Part shown: in pieces, positions 8,226 to 16,155 of the stretch
Position numbering within the stretch: the stretch's first letter is position 1
How the letters are laid out: each line of letters opens with the position of its first letter
NCBI RefSeq assembly: GCF_012274265.1
Contig: NZ_JAANYY010000004.1
Coordinates: 372,001-436,000, forward strand
Source of the DNA: Sphingopyxis microcysteis
GTDB taxonomy: Bacteria > Pseudomonadota > Alphaproteobacteria > Sphingomonadales > Sphingomonadaceae
Direction: 5' to 3'
Length of the DNA: 64,000 bases
Notes under the pieces: model-generated
Told to the model about the DNA's origin: nothing
Databases searched by the model: none
The model's input: the letters and a program-made list of their open reading frames with translations, nothing else
Translations under genes and position numbers: made by a program

Positions 8226-9377
8226 ATGGCGCGCATCATGGCAACGATGATTTCTCCCGTCGGACTGGCTCAGGCCGACTTTCAACTGGCAGCGCCGTTG
8301 AAGGATCGCCGAATCGTGGTTGCGATGTCGGGCGGAGTCGATTCGAGCGTCGTCGCCGCGCTGGCGGCGCGGTCGGGGGCCGAGGTCATCGGCGTCACGC
8401 TGCAATTATATGACCATGGCGCGAAGGCGAAACGCGTCGGTGCCTGCTGCGCGGGGCAGGATATTCGCGACGCGCGGGCGGTTGCCGATCGCCTGGGCTT
8501 TGCGCATCACGTCTATGACCATGAAAGCCGCTTTCGCGACACGGTGATCGATCAGTTCGCCGACGAATATCTGGCCGGTCGGACGCCGATTCCGTGCGTG
8601 CGCTGCAACATGGGGGTCAAGTTCACCGACCTGTTCGCGCTGGCAAGGGAGCTCGGCGCCGATTGTCTGGCGACCGGCCATTATGTCCGCCGCATGATCG
8701 GGCCGAACGGCGCCGAACTACACCGCGCGGTCGATCCGGCGCGCGACCAGAGCTATTTTCTGTTCGCGACGACGCAGGCGCAGCTCGACTTCCTGCGCTT
8801 CCCCTTGGGCGGGCTGGAAAAGAGCGTCGTGCGCGAGATCGCGCGCGATCTGGGGCTGGGGGTCGCGGGGAAACCCGATAGTCAGGACATCTGTTTCGTT
8901 CCCGACGGCGATTACGCAACGCTGGTCCGCAAGCTGCGTCCTGAAGCCGATGACCAGGGCGAGATCGTGCATGTCGACGGCACCGTATTGGGCGCGCACA
9001 AGGGGCTTATCCACTATACCGTCGGCCAGCGGCGCGGGATCGACATCGGCGGACAGGCGGAGCCGCTCTATGTCGTGCGGCTGGATGCAGCGGCAAAGCA
9101 GGTGATTGTCGGTCCGCGCCGCGCGCTCGCGGTCGCAGCGGCGCGGCTGGGCGAAGCAAACTGGCTGGGCGATGTCGATGGCCGCACGGTATTGGCCAAG
9201 GTGCGCAGCATGGCGCAGCCGGTACCGGCGCGGATGGTCGGCGACCGGCTGATCTTTGCTGCGCCCGAATTTGGGGTCGCGCCGGGACAGGCCGCGGTGC
9301 TTTACGACGCTGCCGACGCAAGCCGCGTGCTGGGTGGTGGCTGGATCGAAGAGACTTTTGCCGCCGACGCAACCTAA
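8226..9377 (+). CDS. mnmA: tRNA-specific 2-thiouridylase MnmA
   Basis: A 383-residue enzyme that thiolates U34 of tRNA(Lys, Glu, Gln) using sulfur relayed from IscS. The ATP-pyrophosphatase P-loop SGGVDSS is at residues 35-41. The two catalytic cysteines are in [12 protein letters not shown] (about Cys124) and [12 protein letters not shown] (about Cys223). TGHYVR and DQSYFLF are also family motifs, and [10 protein letters not shown] marks the C-terminal domain. The extra 25-30 residues at the N-terminus are common in alphaproteobacteria; the ATG at 8247 is an alternative start. Confidence 0.97.
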   Translation: MARIMATMISPVGLAQADFQLAAPLKDRRIVVAMSGGVDSSVVAALAARSGAEVIGVTLQLYDHGAKAKRVGACCAGQDIRDARAVADRLGFAHHVYDHESRFRDTVIDQFADEYLAGRTPIPCVRCNMGVKFTDLFALARELGADCLATGHYVRRMIGPNGAELHRAVDPARDQSYFLFATTQAQLDFLRFPLGGLEKSVVREIARDLGLGVAGKPDSQDICFVPDGDYATLVRKLRPEADDQGEIVHVDGTVLGAHKGLIHYTVGQRRGIDIGGQAEPLYVVRLDAAAKQVIVGPRRALAVAAARLGEANWLGDVDGRTVLAKVRSMAQPVPARMVGDRLIFAAPEFGVAPGQAAVLYDAADASRVLGGGWIEETFAADAT

Positions 9378-9443
9378 GCCCGCGCAACCATTGACATTCC
9401 CGCCTGTTGGTCCAGCTTGGACGACAGGAATGGGGAGACGATC

Positions 9444-9881
9444 ATGACCAACTGGATCTGGCGCGGCGCGGTGCTGCTGTGGGCCGCCTTTTTTGCCATC
9501 GTAGGTTTGCGCGGCGTCATCGACCCGGCGAGCTATTCGGAGACCTTCAACTTCTCTATCACCGGGGTGGCGATCAACACGCTGCGCGCCGACCTGTCGG
9601 CCTTTTTCATCGTGGCGTCGGGTGCGGCGGTGCTGGGCGCCCTGGTGCCGGGGTGGGTACGCGCCTTGCTGGTGCCGGCGGCGCTATTTGGCACCGCGCT
9701 CGCCGGTCGTCTGATTGGCGCGGCCATGGGCGATCCGACCAATTGGGGCATTATTCAGGGCATGATCGTCGAGGCTTTGACGGTCGTGCTGATGCTGGCG
9801 AGCTGGTGGGCCTTGTCGCGGCCCGCCGAAGCGCCGGTCGCGACGGCCGATGGCGGCGGCCTGGACGAGGCATCGCGCTGA
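9444..9881 (+). CDS. Small four-helix membrane protein, DUF4345-like
   Basis: A 145-residue integral membrane protein with about four hydrophobic segments: WRGAVLLWAAFFAIVGLRGV, LSAFFIVASGAAVLGALVPG, ALLVPAALFGTALAGRLIGA and MIVEALTVVLMLASWWALS. The pattern of an early Gly-Val-Ile-Asp-Pro segment and a later AGRLIG resembles DUF4345 proteins. Start 9444 is chosen over ATG 9417 because of the purine-rich GGGGAGACGATC before it. Function unknown; it follows mnmA by 66 bp. Confidence 0.75.
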   Translation: MTNWIWRGAVLLWAAFFAIVGLRGVIDPASYSETFNFSITGVAINTLRADLSAFFIVASGAAVLGALVPGWVRALLVPAALFGTALAGRLIGAAMGDPTNWGIIQGMIVEALTVVLMLASWWALSRPAEAPVATADGGGLDEASR

Positions 9882-9981
9882 TCGGTGACCGCGAATCCGG
9901 GTCGGTTGTTGTGTTTTCGGCCATTCTATGAGCTAATGCCCACCGGGTTGCTTCTTTTCCCTTTCACGGTGGACGAAGCGT

Positions 9982-10122
9982 ATGGCAGTCGATGATGAGA
10001 AGCGAGCACCGTCGGACAGGCGATCGGCGGACAGGCGCGTTGCCGAGGATCCAGGCTACAAGGGGCCAGAGCGGCGCAAGGCCGACCGGCGCTCCGGCAA
10101 GGATCGCCGATCGTTCGATTGA
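9982..10122 (+). CDS. 46-residue highly charged protein with DRR repeats
   Basis: The frame reads MAVDDEKRAPSDRRSADRRV and then AEDPGYKGPERRKADRRS, GKDRRSFD. It contains four (S/A/K)DRR units around GPERRKADRR, a pattern I associate with RR-DRR tails and small proteins in proteobacteria. It is strongly basic, with no hydrophobic segment. GGTGGA lies 8 bases before the start as a modest ribosome binding site. It ends 23 bp before the DsbA-like gene and may share its transcript. The motif-level repeat argues that it is coding despite its size. Confidence 0.55.
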   Translation: MAVDDEKRAPSDRRSADRRVAEDPGYKGPERRKADRRSGKDRRSFD

Positions 10123-10145
10123 CCGCGCGGCACGGGAGAGTTTCT

Positions 10146-10838
10146 TTGGCTGAACCGAATGTGCCGCGGCTGAACGTCGATATCGTGTCCGATGTCATGT
10201 GCCCCTGGTGCATCATCGGTTGGCTGAAGTTCCAGCATGTGATGGCGCATTTCGCCGGGCGACTCGATTTTCGCGTCCAATGGCATCCGTTCGAACTCAA
10301 CCCCGATATGCCGCCCGAGGGCGAGGATGCCGCCGCGCACGTCATGCGCAAATATGGCATTACCGCCGAACAGAGCCGCGCCAACAGCGGCAAGCTGGCG
10401 GGCGTCGCGGCCGACCTTGGTTTTCAGTTCAACCGGGGACCGGGCTTCCGGATGCGCAACAGTTTCGACGCCCACCGTCTGCTGACTTGGGCCGGGGCGC
10501 TGGAAGAACCTGAGCAAGCGGCGGCGACCGGGGTGCAGACCGCGCTGAAGCTGGCGCTGTTCGCGGCCCATTTCACCGACAATCGCGATGTCAGCGACCA
10601 TGCGGTGCTTGCCGACGTCGCCGCCTCGGTCGGGCTCGATCGCGCCCGTGCCGCGGCGATCCTCGCTTCGGGCGAGTTCGGCGAGATGGTCCGCGCCGAA
10701 GAGGCCTATTGGGCCGACCAGAATATCACCGGCGTTCCCGCCTTCATCCTGGGTGGTCGCATGATGATTCCCGGCGCGCAGGATCCGGAGGTGTTCATCC
10801 GGGTAATCGAGAACAAGATCCTCGCCGCGGCGGCCTGA
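10146..10838 (+). CDS. DsbA-family (FrnE-like) thiol oxidoreductase
   Basis: A 230-residue thioredoxin-fold protein with the active-site motif CPWC at residues 19-22 in VDIVSDVMCPWCIIGW, typical of the FrnE/DsbA-like cytoplasmic branch. The cis-Pro loop appears as ITGVPAFILGGRMMIPGAQ. There is no signal peptide. The start is a TTG at 10146 with GGGAGAG 5 bases upstream; the frame is open to another TTG at 10119, which lacks a binding site. It probably catalyses disulfide exchange or a glutathione-dependent isomerisation; the substrate is unknown. Confidence 0.88.
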   Translation: MAEPNVPRLNVDIVSDVMCPWCIIGWLKFQHVMAHFAGRLDFRVQWHPFELNPDMPPEGEDAAAHVMRKYGITAEQSRANSGKLAGVAADLGFQFNRGPGFRMRNSFDAHRLLTWAGALEEPEQAAATGVQTALKLALFAAHFTDNRDVSDHAVLADVAASVGLDRARAAAILASGEFGEMVRAEEAYWADQNITGVPAFILGGRMMIPGAQDPEVFIRVIENKILAAAA

Positions 10839-10864
10839 CCGCGTCGCCGAAGTGTGCCGAACGA

Positions 10865-10978
10865 TTAGCGCTTTGAACGCAGGATGTCGGCGAGCGCGAT
10901 CGGGCCGATCGTCAGCGCAAAGCTGATCATCATGAAGGCAAAGACGAGGACGGGCGTCTGCATAAGCGGGTGGGTCAT
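10865..10978 (-). CDS. 37-residue single-pass membrane protein
   Basis: MTHPLMQTPVLVFAFMMISF and then ALTIGPIALADILRSKR: one transmembrane helix with a short basic C-terminus. GGGAGCC lies 7 bases before ATG 10978. The frame is open further upstream but that part lacks a start signal. Function unknown. It resembles small accessory subunits of membrane complexes, but no such complex is encoded nearby. Confidence 0.6.
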   Translation of the reverse strand: MTHPLMQTPVLVFAFMMISFALTIGPIALADILRSKR

Positions 10979-11082
10979 TGATCGGCTCCCTTGAAATGGC
11001 GATGTCCCGCCATCACCGCATTGCCGGTCAGCGTCGTTGATCTGCGTCAAATCGCCTTTGCGCCAGCGCGCCGCCCCAGCTG

Positions 11083-11763
11083 CTAATCGTCGGTGTTGTC
11101 CGGCGCGGGCGGCAATTCCCCGCGCAGCGGCGGGTTCGGGCCGACGAGCTGGCGGGCGATGTCGGCGGCGATCAGCTGGGCCACCGGATCATCGCGCCGG
11201 GCGTCATATTCGTCGCGGCGCGCGGTCAGATAGGCGGTGCGGTCGCTGGCGGGCAGCGCGGCGGCTTCGGCATAGAGGCGCACCACCTGTAGCCAGGGGG
11301 CGTCATCGGTCAGCACATCCTCGGCCCAGCGGCTGAACGGCCCGCCCGCGGGCGTCCAGCCGCGTTCTGATTGGCGGAGAAAGAACAGCACCCGCGAACC
11401 CCTGGGGACCATATACCGGATACAGCCGCCGGTCTGTGACAGCGGGTGGGCATGTTCCAGATCGTACGGATGGCTGAGGATCGCCAGCGGAGCCGGGGCC
11501 AGCGCGATCGGCAGGCTCGTCGGTGCGGCGGCGCGGTCGCCCTTGATCGCCGCCACCGGCGTGATGTCGATCCGCATCGTTTCGGGATCGTCGATGGCAT
11601 CGATCGCGGTACCGCCATCGACGGTCGCGAGCAGGATCATGTCGGCGCCTTCGACCAGTTCCATGTTCGTCGGGATCCGGTAACCACCGGCGACCGAGCA
11701 GGCCGCAGCGGGAAGCGGCGCGGCGACTAGCGCGGCGGCAGCGAGCGAGAGCAGGATACGCAT
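11083..11763 (-). CDS. Secreted protein of unknown function
   Basis: A 226-residue protein with a clear signal peptide (MRILLSLAAAALVAAPLPAAA, cleavage near ACS). The mature part has ELVEGADMILLATVDG, GGCIRYMVPRGSRVLFFLR and a C-terminal Pro/Asp-rich end (PAPDNTDD). Its arrangement is reminiscent of periplasmic proteins with an OB- or NTR-like fold that begin with a conserved Cys (CSVAGGYR), but I do not recognise the family with certainty. The long open frame upstream of 11763 is a shadow of the opposite-strand gene. Confidence 0.75.
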   Translation of the reverse strand: MRILLSLAAAALVAAPLPAAACSVAGGYRIPTNMELVEGADMILLATVDGGTAIDAIDDPETMRIDITPVAAIKGDRAAAPTSLPIALAPAPLAILSHPYDLEHAHPLSQTGGCIRYMVPRGSRVLFFLRQSERGWTPAGGPFSRWAEDVLTDDAPWLQVVRLYAEAAALPASDRTAYLTARRDEYDARRDDPVAQLIAADIARQLVGPNPPLRGELPPAPDNTDD

Positions 11764-11910
11764 CGACCGAGCGTAGAACATGGCGGCGCGCGCAGGAAGC
11801 CCGGCGTTGCTTTCGGGCGGCTCGTCGGCGCCGCCGGATCGATGGCGGCTGCCGGACGTTCGGGTACCAGACTTTGCGGGTGGTCCCGCAAGGCGGCAAG
11901 GAGAATGACG

Positions 11911-12150
11911 ATGGCTGAGCATGACCATAGCGCAATCAAGGAACATATGAATGTCATCGGCGCCGATGGCGTCCATGTCGGCACCGTCGACCATCTCGAC
12001 GGCGAACGGATCAAGCTGACCAAAGGCGACAGCGGCGACGGCAGGCATCATTTCCTGCCCGCCGGACTGGTCGCGGCGGTGGAGGGAGACACGGTGCGCC
12101 TGTCGGCAACCGGCGCCACTGCGGTCGACCTGTTCGAAGAGGCCGAATAA
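11911..12150 (+). CDS. DUF2171-like small protein
   Basis: A 79-residue protein, MAEHDHSAIKEHMNVIGADG, continuing as VHVGTVDHLDGERIKLTKGD. The layout (I-x-E-H-M-x-V-x-G-x-D-G-x-x-V-G-T-V-D) matches DUF2171/PRC-like beta-barrel proteins. AAGGAG lies 7 bases before ATG 11911; ATG 11905 is too close to it. Soluble; function unknown, and PRC-like folds often bind RNA or other proteins. Confidence 0.82.
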   Translation: MAEHDHSAIKEHMNVIGADGVHVGTVDHLDGERIKLTKGDSGDGRHHFLPAGLVAAVEGDTVRLSATGATAVDLFEEAE

Positions 12151-12405
12151 CTGGCGCACCGGGCTTACGTATCAGGCGCCATGGCTCGCCCCGGCATTCG
12201 GGGCGGGCCAATTTTTGCGCCGCCGCGCCCGTTGCCGCCGGGGCGGGATTTTGCGCAAGGTCAAAGACTCGCGCCCGATTTTACGGTACTGGAGTCGCAC
12301 AGTCGGCGCGGCCGTGAACGGCCCGCCGGCGGGGTCGTTCGGGCTGCGCGACAGGCCACAAACGCCGCGCCATCCCCCATGTGGCAATGCAACAGGGGAA
12401 ATAGC

Positions 12406-13185
12406 ATGAAGCATTTTTCGACGAAGAGCATCGCGGCGCTGGCCGCGGCGTCGATGCTGGTAACGCCGGTGCTGGCGAAGCAGGCGCCGGGGTTGCAGGA
12501 TCTGGTCGGTGCGCGCGGGTCGAGCGGCGAAACGCAGCTGGAAATGCGCGGCTATACGCATATCGAAACGCACAACGACGGCGACCGCAAGCACAGCTAT
12601 TGGTGGAACCGCGACAGCAAGCAATGCGCGCATGTCGTGACGTGGGACGGCAAATATCAGTCGGTCGAAACGGCATCGCGGTCCGACTGCAATCAGGGCG
12701 GTGGCGGCGGCGACAATGCCGGGGCCGCGGTTGCTGCGGTCGCGGGCATCGCGCTGATCGCGGCGCTGGCGAGCAAGAAACACCATAAGGACAAGGAGTA
12801 TGACGCGCAGGGAACGGGCGAGTTCGACCGCGGATACCGCGACGGCCTGTATAACGCGCCCTACCATAATTACGGTCGGTCCGACGCCTATTCGAGCGGC
12901 TATCAGGCCGGGGTGAACGAGCGGAGTTCGAACCTGGGCCATCATTATGGCGGCGGCGGTTATGCCGAGGTCGGGCAATATATGGACCTGAACGGCGCGC
13001 GCGCGTCGAGCGCTGACGATGCAATGCGCAGCCGCGGCTTTACCAATGTCGACAGCTTCAAATCGGGCAACACCGCGTACAGCGTGTGGAACCGCCGCGC
13101 GAGCCGCCAGTGCGTCCAGATGACGGTCGCCGACGGCCGCGTTTACGACATCCGCGACATCGGCACCCACCCGCGCTGCCGATAG
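12406..13185 (+). CDS. Exported protein with a duplicated YxWN-Cys module
   Basis: A 259-residue protein with a signal peptide (MKHFSTKSIAALAAASMLVT to VLA). Two copies of a roughly 50-residue module flank the centre: GYTHIETHNDGDRKHSYWWN/RDSKQCAHVV near the N-terminus and GFTNVDSFKSGNTAYSVWN/RRASRQCVQMTV at the C-terminus. Both end in a conserved C (RSDC, HPRC). Between them lie a Gly-rich hydrophobic segment (AGAAVAAVAGIALIAALA), a His/Lys patch and a Tyr/Gly-rich stretch. It is probably periplasmic or envelope-attached. Function unknown. GGGGAA precedes the start. Confidence 0.78.
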   Translation: MKHFSTKSIAALAAASMLVTPVLAKQAPGLQDLVGARGSSGETQLEMRGYTHIETHNDGDRKHSYWWNRDSKQCAHVVTWDGKYQSVETASRSDCNQGGGGGDNAGAAVAAVAGIALIAALASKKHHKDKEYDAQGTGEFDRGYRDGLYNAPYHNYGRSDAYSSGYQAGVNERSSNLGHHYGGGGYAEVGQYMDLNGARASSADDAMRSRGFTNVDSFKSGNTAYSVWNRRASRQCVQMTVADGRVYDIRDIGTHPRCR

Positions 13186-13246
13186 GCGGCGGTGCGATCG
13201 CGACGGACGGCTGGCGCCCGGCGGCAAGGCTGCTATGGGCGGGGCG

Positions 13247-13753
13247 ATGAAGCCTGTGGGATCGCGAAGGGTGGTGCTCGCCCGGTTGAAGGCCAAGCCG
13301 TTGCTGGCGGGGCAATTGCTGTGCGCGCTGGCCGCCGCGGTGCTGGCGCTGCGGCAAGCGTTGCCGGTGTGGGACGATGGCGCGGCCGCGGTGGTGCGCG
13401 CGGTGCTGTTCGGCAATCTGCTGGTCAGCGCCGGGATAGCCGCGGCGCTGGTCGGAGTCGCCGCCTTTCACCGCGCGTGGCGCTGGCGCGATGCCTATAT
13501 CTGGCACGATGGCGCGATGCTGTATCGCGGCGGCGGCGAGCGCTGGCCGCTGGCGCTGATCCAGGACGTGGTTGTCGCGCGAAGCGAGCTGGGCATCGCG
13601 TCGCTGCGGCTGGTGGTCGACGATGACAGCGAGGTGACGCGCGAGCTGGTGAAGCTGTACCTGCTCGAGGATGCGCCCGAGGCGGTGCGCGGCGGGGTGA
13701 TGTTCGCGGTCGCCGGGGTGCGCGGATTTCCGGGCGGGTCGGCGCTGAATTAG
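13247..13753 (+). CDS. Membrane protein with two helices and a PH-like tail
   Basis: A 168-residue protein with hydrophobic segments LLAGQLLCALAAAVLAL and VRAVLFGNLLVSAGIAAALV. A cytoplasmic domain follows (DAYIWHDGAMLYRGGGERWP, then LALIQDVVVARSELGIASLR) that resembles bacterial PH-like domains of small membrane proteins. ATG 13235 is 4 codons upstream; 13247 is favoured because GGGCGGGG precedes it. Function unknown. Confidence 0.65.
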   Translation: MKPVGSRRVVLARLKAKPLLAGQLLCALAAAVLALRQALPVWDDGAAAVVRAVLFGNLLVSAGIAAALVGVAAFHRAWRWRDAYIWHDGAMLYRGGGERWPLALIQDVVVARSELGIASLRLVVDDDSEVTRELVKLYLLEDAPEAVRGGVMFAVAGVRGFPGGSALN

Positions 13754-13773
13754 GCGGGGTGCGCCCCAAAGTT

Positions 13774-13825
13774 CAGCAAAGTTCAGCCCAACGACGCGGC
13801 GCGTTGGTCAAAGTTCAGGAAAGTT
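13774..13825. repeat. Tandem TGAACTTT-type repeats around a hairpin at the end of the HTH gene
   Basis: Two pairs of a 10-bp unit (CTGAACTTTS on the minus strand) flank a small hairpin (AACGACGCGGCGCGTT). The pair at 13805-13825 overlaps the last codons of the HTH gene. The same paired unit occurs at 2703-2724 before lepA. Confidence 0.6.
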
Positions 13826-14525
13826 CAGCCTCATCCCACGCCGCCACCACGGGCGGGGTCGCGGGCGGCACGAGCGCCTCGTCCGCGTCGTCGCGGTACC
13901 AGCGCGGCAGCTCGCCATCGCAGAGATCGGCAACCTCGAGCGCCACCGCGAGATCGTCGGGCGCCATCAGCGCCGCGGGCGCGGCCGGCGGTTCGGGGTG
14001 GAGGTGGACCAGCGCCTCGGCAACCGGGGTCGCGGCGGGGGCATGCGCAGCGGCGCCCTCACGGAAGCGGTCGGGGCCATAGGCGCGGAGCAGGAACATC
14101 AGCAGCCGGTCGCTCTGGCGCAGGCGGCGGCCGACGCGGTTGCCCTCGCGGTCGAACACCGGCTCTTCGCTGCCGACGATCGCGCGTTCGAACGCGGCGT
14201 CGAGCAATTTCTTGGACGCCGCATCGATCGCCGCCGACCAGGCGCGATCGAACGCTTCGGCGCCCGGCGAGCGGCGCAGGCGATAGGCGGAGGATTCGGA
14301 CATGCCGACGCGCTGCGCCGCAGTGGCAACCGAGCCGCTGTCGGCCAGCGCCTCGACAAAGGCGCGCTGCTTGTCGGGCGACCAGCCGTCATGGCGGCGC
14401 TTTTTCAGCACCGGCACCCAGTCATAAGCGGCAGGGTCGTGGCCGTGCGCGTCGCGCGCGGGGGTGGATCCGGGGACGGCGGCAGGGGCCGCGTCGGGCG
14501 AAAGGATGGGGGCGATGTGGCTCAT
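13815..14525 (-). CDS. Helix-turn-helix protein, terminase-small-subunit-like
   Basis: A 236-residue protein (MSHIAPILSPDAAPAAVPGS start). The DNA-binding core is WSPDKQRAFVEALADSGSVA followed by TAAQRVGMSESSAYRLRRSP, a homeodomain-like HTH of the kind found in phage terminase small subunits and sphingomonad regulators. A charged C-terminal half (DRLLMFLLRAYGPDRF) and an Ala/Pro-rich linker follow. ATG 14525 is preferred over the longer frame to 14657. A conserved 22-nt motif lies 24 bp upstream and repeated TGAACTTT units end the gene. No phage genes accompany it. Confidence 0.78.
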   Translation of the reverse strand: MSHIAPILSPDAAPAAVPGSTPARDAHGHDPAAYDWVPVLKKRRHDGWSPDKQRAFVEALADSGSVATAAQRVGMSESSAYRLRRSPGAEAFDRAWSAAIDAASKKLLDAAFERAIVGSEEPVFDREGNRVGRRLRQSDRLLMFLLRAYGPDRFREGAAAHAPAATPVAEALVHLHPEPPAAPAALMAPDDLAVALEVADLCDGELPRWYRDDADEALVPPATPPVVAAWDEAELS

Positions 14526-14548
14526 CTGCCAGTTTGGAGCATATGGGA

Positions 14549-14570
14549 ATAATGTAGGAAAGAGGTTTTT
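14549..14570 (-). promoter_or_regulatory. Motif shared with 2502-2523, upstream of the HTH gene
   Basis: On the minus strand this 22-nt motif, with core CTTTCCTACATTAT, has one mismatch to the copy at 2502-2523. It lies 24 bp upstream of ATG 14525. CATTAT may serve as a -10 element or as an operator. Confidence 0.45.
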
Positions 14571-14674
14571 GGGGTGGGGTGTGCGAAATAGGATTTGGTG
14601 GGGTGTGGGTGCACGCGGGCGTCCGCGTTTTGGGTTCGCACGAAGCCACGAAGCCACAAAGATTCACCCCGCTT

Positions 14675-14747
14675 TCGTCACCCCGGACTAGATCCGGGGT
14701 CCATTCCAGCGCCGCCGCATGGATCCCGGATCAAGTCCGGGATGACG
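14675..14747. repeat. Palindromic repeat pair (CCGGACTnGATCCGG type)
   Basis: Two palindromes, CCCCGGACTAGATCCGGGG and CCCGGATCAAGTCCGGG, lie back to back and run into the 3' end of the GIY-YIG gene. Further copies are at 15079-15107 and 15141-15170. Confidence 0.85.
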
Positions 14748-15057
14748 ATGGAAGGGGGGGCAACCCCAATTCCTCGGCTAAGTCGCGCCATTCGGGGTTT
14801 GTCACCTCGATTAGCTCGATCTTCCACCGGCGCTGCCAATTCTTGATCTGCTTCTCACGCGCGATCGCGACGTGCATCGTCCCGGCAAGTTCGAACCAGA
14901 CGAGCGTTTTGACGCCATAAAGTTTGGTGAAGCCGTCGAAGCTGCCATCGCGGTGCTGGCAGATCCGCTGGATCAGGTGCGAGGTGACGCCGGTATAGAG
15001 CGTGCCGTGCCGCGCGCTGGCGGTGATATAGACGCAGGGTTGGAAGTCGGCATGCAT
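14731..15057 (-). CDS. GIY-YIG nuclease superfamily protein
   Basis: A 108-residue single-domain protein with the GIY-YIG pattern in CVYITASARHGTLYTGVTSH (here VYI / LYTG), then Arg and His in LIQRICQHRDGS. It also has KLVWFE-like FTKLYGVKTLVWFE and REKQIKNWQRRWK, as in the UPF0213/YhbQ-like group. Its C-terminal codons run into one palindromic repeat while others lie just upstream. This association of small GIY-YIG genes with such repeats is often seen in alphaproteobacteria. A role in DNA repair or repeat maintenance is only an inference. Confidence 0.9.
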   Translation of the reverse strand: MHADFQPCVYITASARHGTLYTGVTSHLIQRICQHRDGSFDGFTKLYGVKTLVWFELAGTMHVAIAREKQIKNWQRRWKIELIEVTNPEWRDLAEELGLPPLPSSSRT

Positions 15058-15387
15058 GGGGTGGAGGCTAGGGCGGCGATGGACCCCGGATCAAGTCCGG
15101 GGTGACGAAGATGGGATCGGAACGGATGCTTCTCTTCACATCGTCATGCCGGACTTGATCCGGCATCCATCCGGCGCAGGGCAATTGGGGGTTAAGTAAA
15201 CTGTCACCGTAATTCGTCACCGTAATTCCGATGTTCGCGGTGGCGCGCGTGGGTAGCCGGATGGAGCCGGTTCCGGCGTGTTGAGGATTGTCCAATCCCC
15301 GCCATGTCGGATTTGGCTTGAGGCTCAAGTGACATGACGAGGTGACAAAAGTGTGTTTTCAGATGTTCGCGATTTGATCGAGATAGG
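15058..15387. repeat. Repeat-rich intergenic region, no gene seen
   Basis: It holds two palindromes of the CCGGATCAAGTCCGG family (15079-15107 and 15141-15170) and a short direct repeat of GTCACCGTAATTC at about 15202-15228. AT content rises sharply from about 15360, the edge of the next module. The 86-codon frame at 15068-15328 is repeat-derived and not called. Confidence 0.6.
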
Positions 15388-16155
15388 CTATTTTTTCCGG
15401 CTCATTCTAGCAATCTCGGTGGTAATCTTATCAATCAGCTCTTGTTTTGAGCCAAACAGTAGCACTCTTTGCTGATTTAGATCGAACTCGATCGGAGTTG
15501 CTAGCCCGCCCACTATTATGACCTGCTTTTCTAGCATTTGAGCTATCGCTAGCTCGTAAAAGACATTAGCATTGCGGCCCGATATATTGGCGATAACAAA
15601 ATCTGCTCCAATTATGGATTCAATAATATATTTCAACAAGTTAGACGATACATATTGCTCGTCGCCTCTTATGCATCTCAGATCAAGTAGCTGGCATGCT
15701 TCTTTTATTGTGTTATAGTCGTCCCCATAGTCACTGGAGAATGGCGTAATAACAAATACATCATGCCGAGATTCGGATATAATCCGATCTATTTCTTCTC
15801 TATTTATGCCTAGATCTGACAGAAAACGTGACCTGTATACGACATCTTTTGTAGAGTCGTACCTCATATCTGAGGAAACGGGCGGCTGGTTTGCTACAGA
15901 TTGAACGACGAGTTCGTTTATGCGCTCAAATCCTCCAGGGTTTCTGTAGGCTTCTTCAAGAAGATTTTTTATCTGCCTGTCAATATATTCACGATCAGGG
16001 GCAAGGGAGCGTCGCGCTATCTCGTTGTGTTCAAATTGAATCTTCTGATTTATTGCATCTCGCCTAACGAAATATAGAATTGCGAACGAGATAACGGCAA
16101 CCAGCAATGAGAGTATTGCAGCAGCAAAAATGAATATGTATTCGCTATTTGTCAT
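15388..16155 (-). CDS. Membrane-anchored TIR-like / nucleoside deoxyribosyltransferase-like protein
   Basis: A 255-residue protein beginning MTNSEYIFIFAAAILSLLVA, with one N-terminal transmembrane helix (to about residue 30), then a charged helical linker (FVRRDAINQKIQFEHNEIAR). The C-terminal domain starts with DVFVITPFSSDYGDDYNTIK and contains IIGADFVIANISGRNANVFY followed by ELAIAQMLEKQVIIVGG. The xMPF-like strand plus D/NxSxRNxNVFYELxxA is the signature of TIR-like and NDT-like nucleotide-processing folds used by several anti-phage effectors. The start overlaps the upstream gene's stop (ATGA). The gene is clearly AT-rich relative to its neighbours, a sign of transfer. Enzyme activity is inferred. 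Confidence 0.8.
   Translation of the reverse strand: MTNSEYIFIFAAAILSLLVAVISFAILYFVRRDAINQKIQFEHNEIARRSLAPDREYIDRQIKNLLEEAYRNPGGFERINELVVQSVANQPPVSSDMRYDSTKDVVYRSRFLSDLGINREEIDRIISESRHDVFVITPFSSDYGDDYNTIKEACQLLDLRCIRGDEQYVSSNLLKYIIESIIGADFVIANISGRNANVFYELAIAQMLEKQVIIVGGLATPIEFDLNQQRVLLFGSKQELIDKITTEIARMSRKK

Noticed and set aside
12172-13416. 414-codon minus-strand frame opposite the duplicated-module protein
   Set aside because: The opposite strand has the signal peptide and ribosome binding site; this frame has neither.
15202-15228. Direct repeat of GTCACCGTAATTC considered as a CRISPR or attachment site
   Set aside because: Only two adjacent copies, no spacers, no integrase or tRNA nearby.
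15068-15328. 86-codon minus-strand frame
   Set aside because: Largely translation of palindromic repeats, with no binding site.
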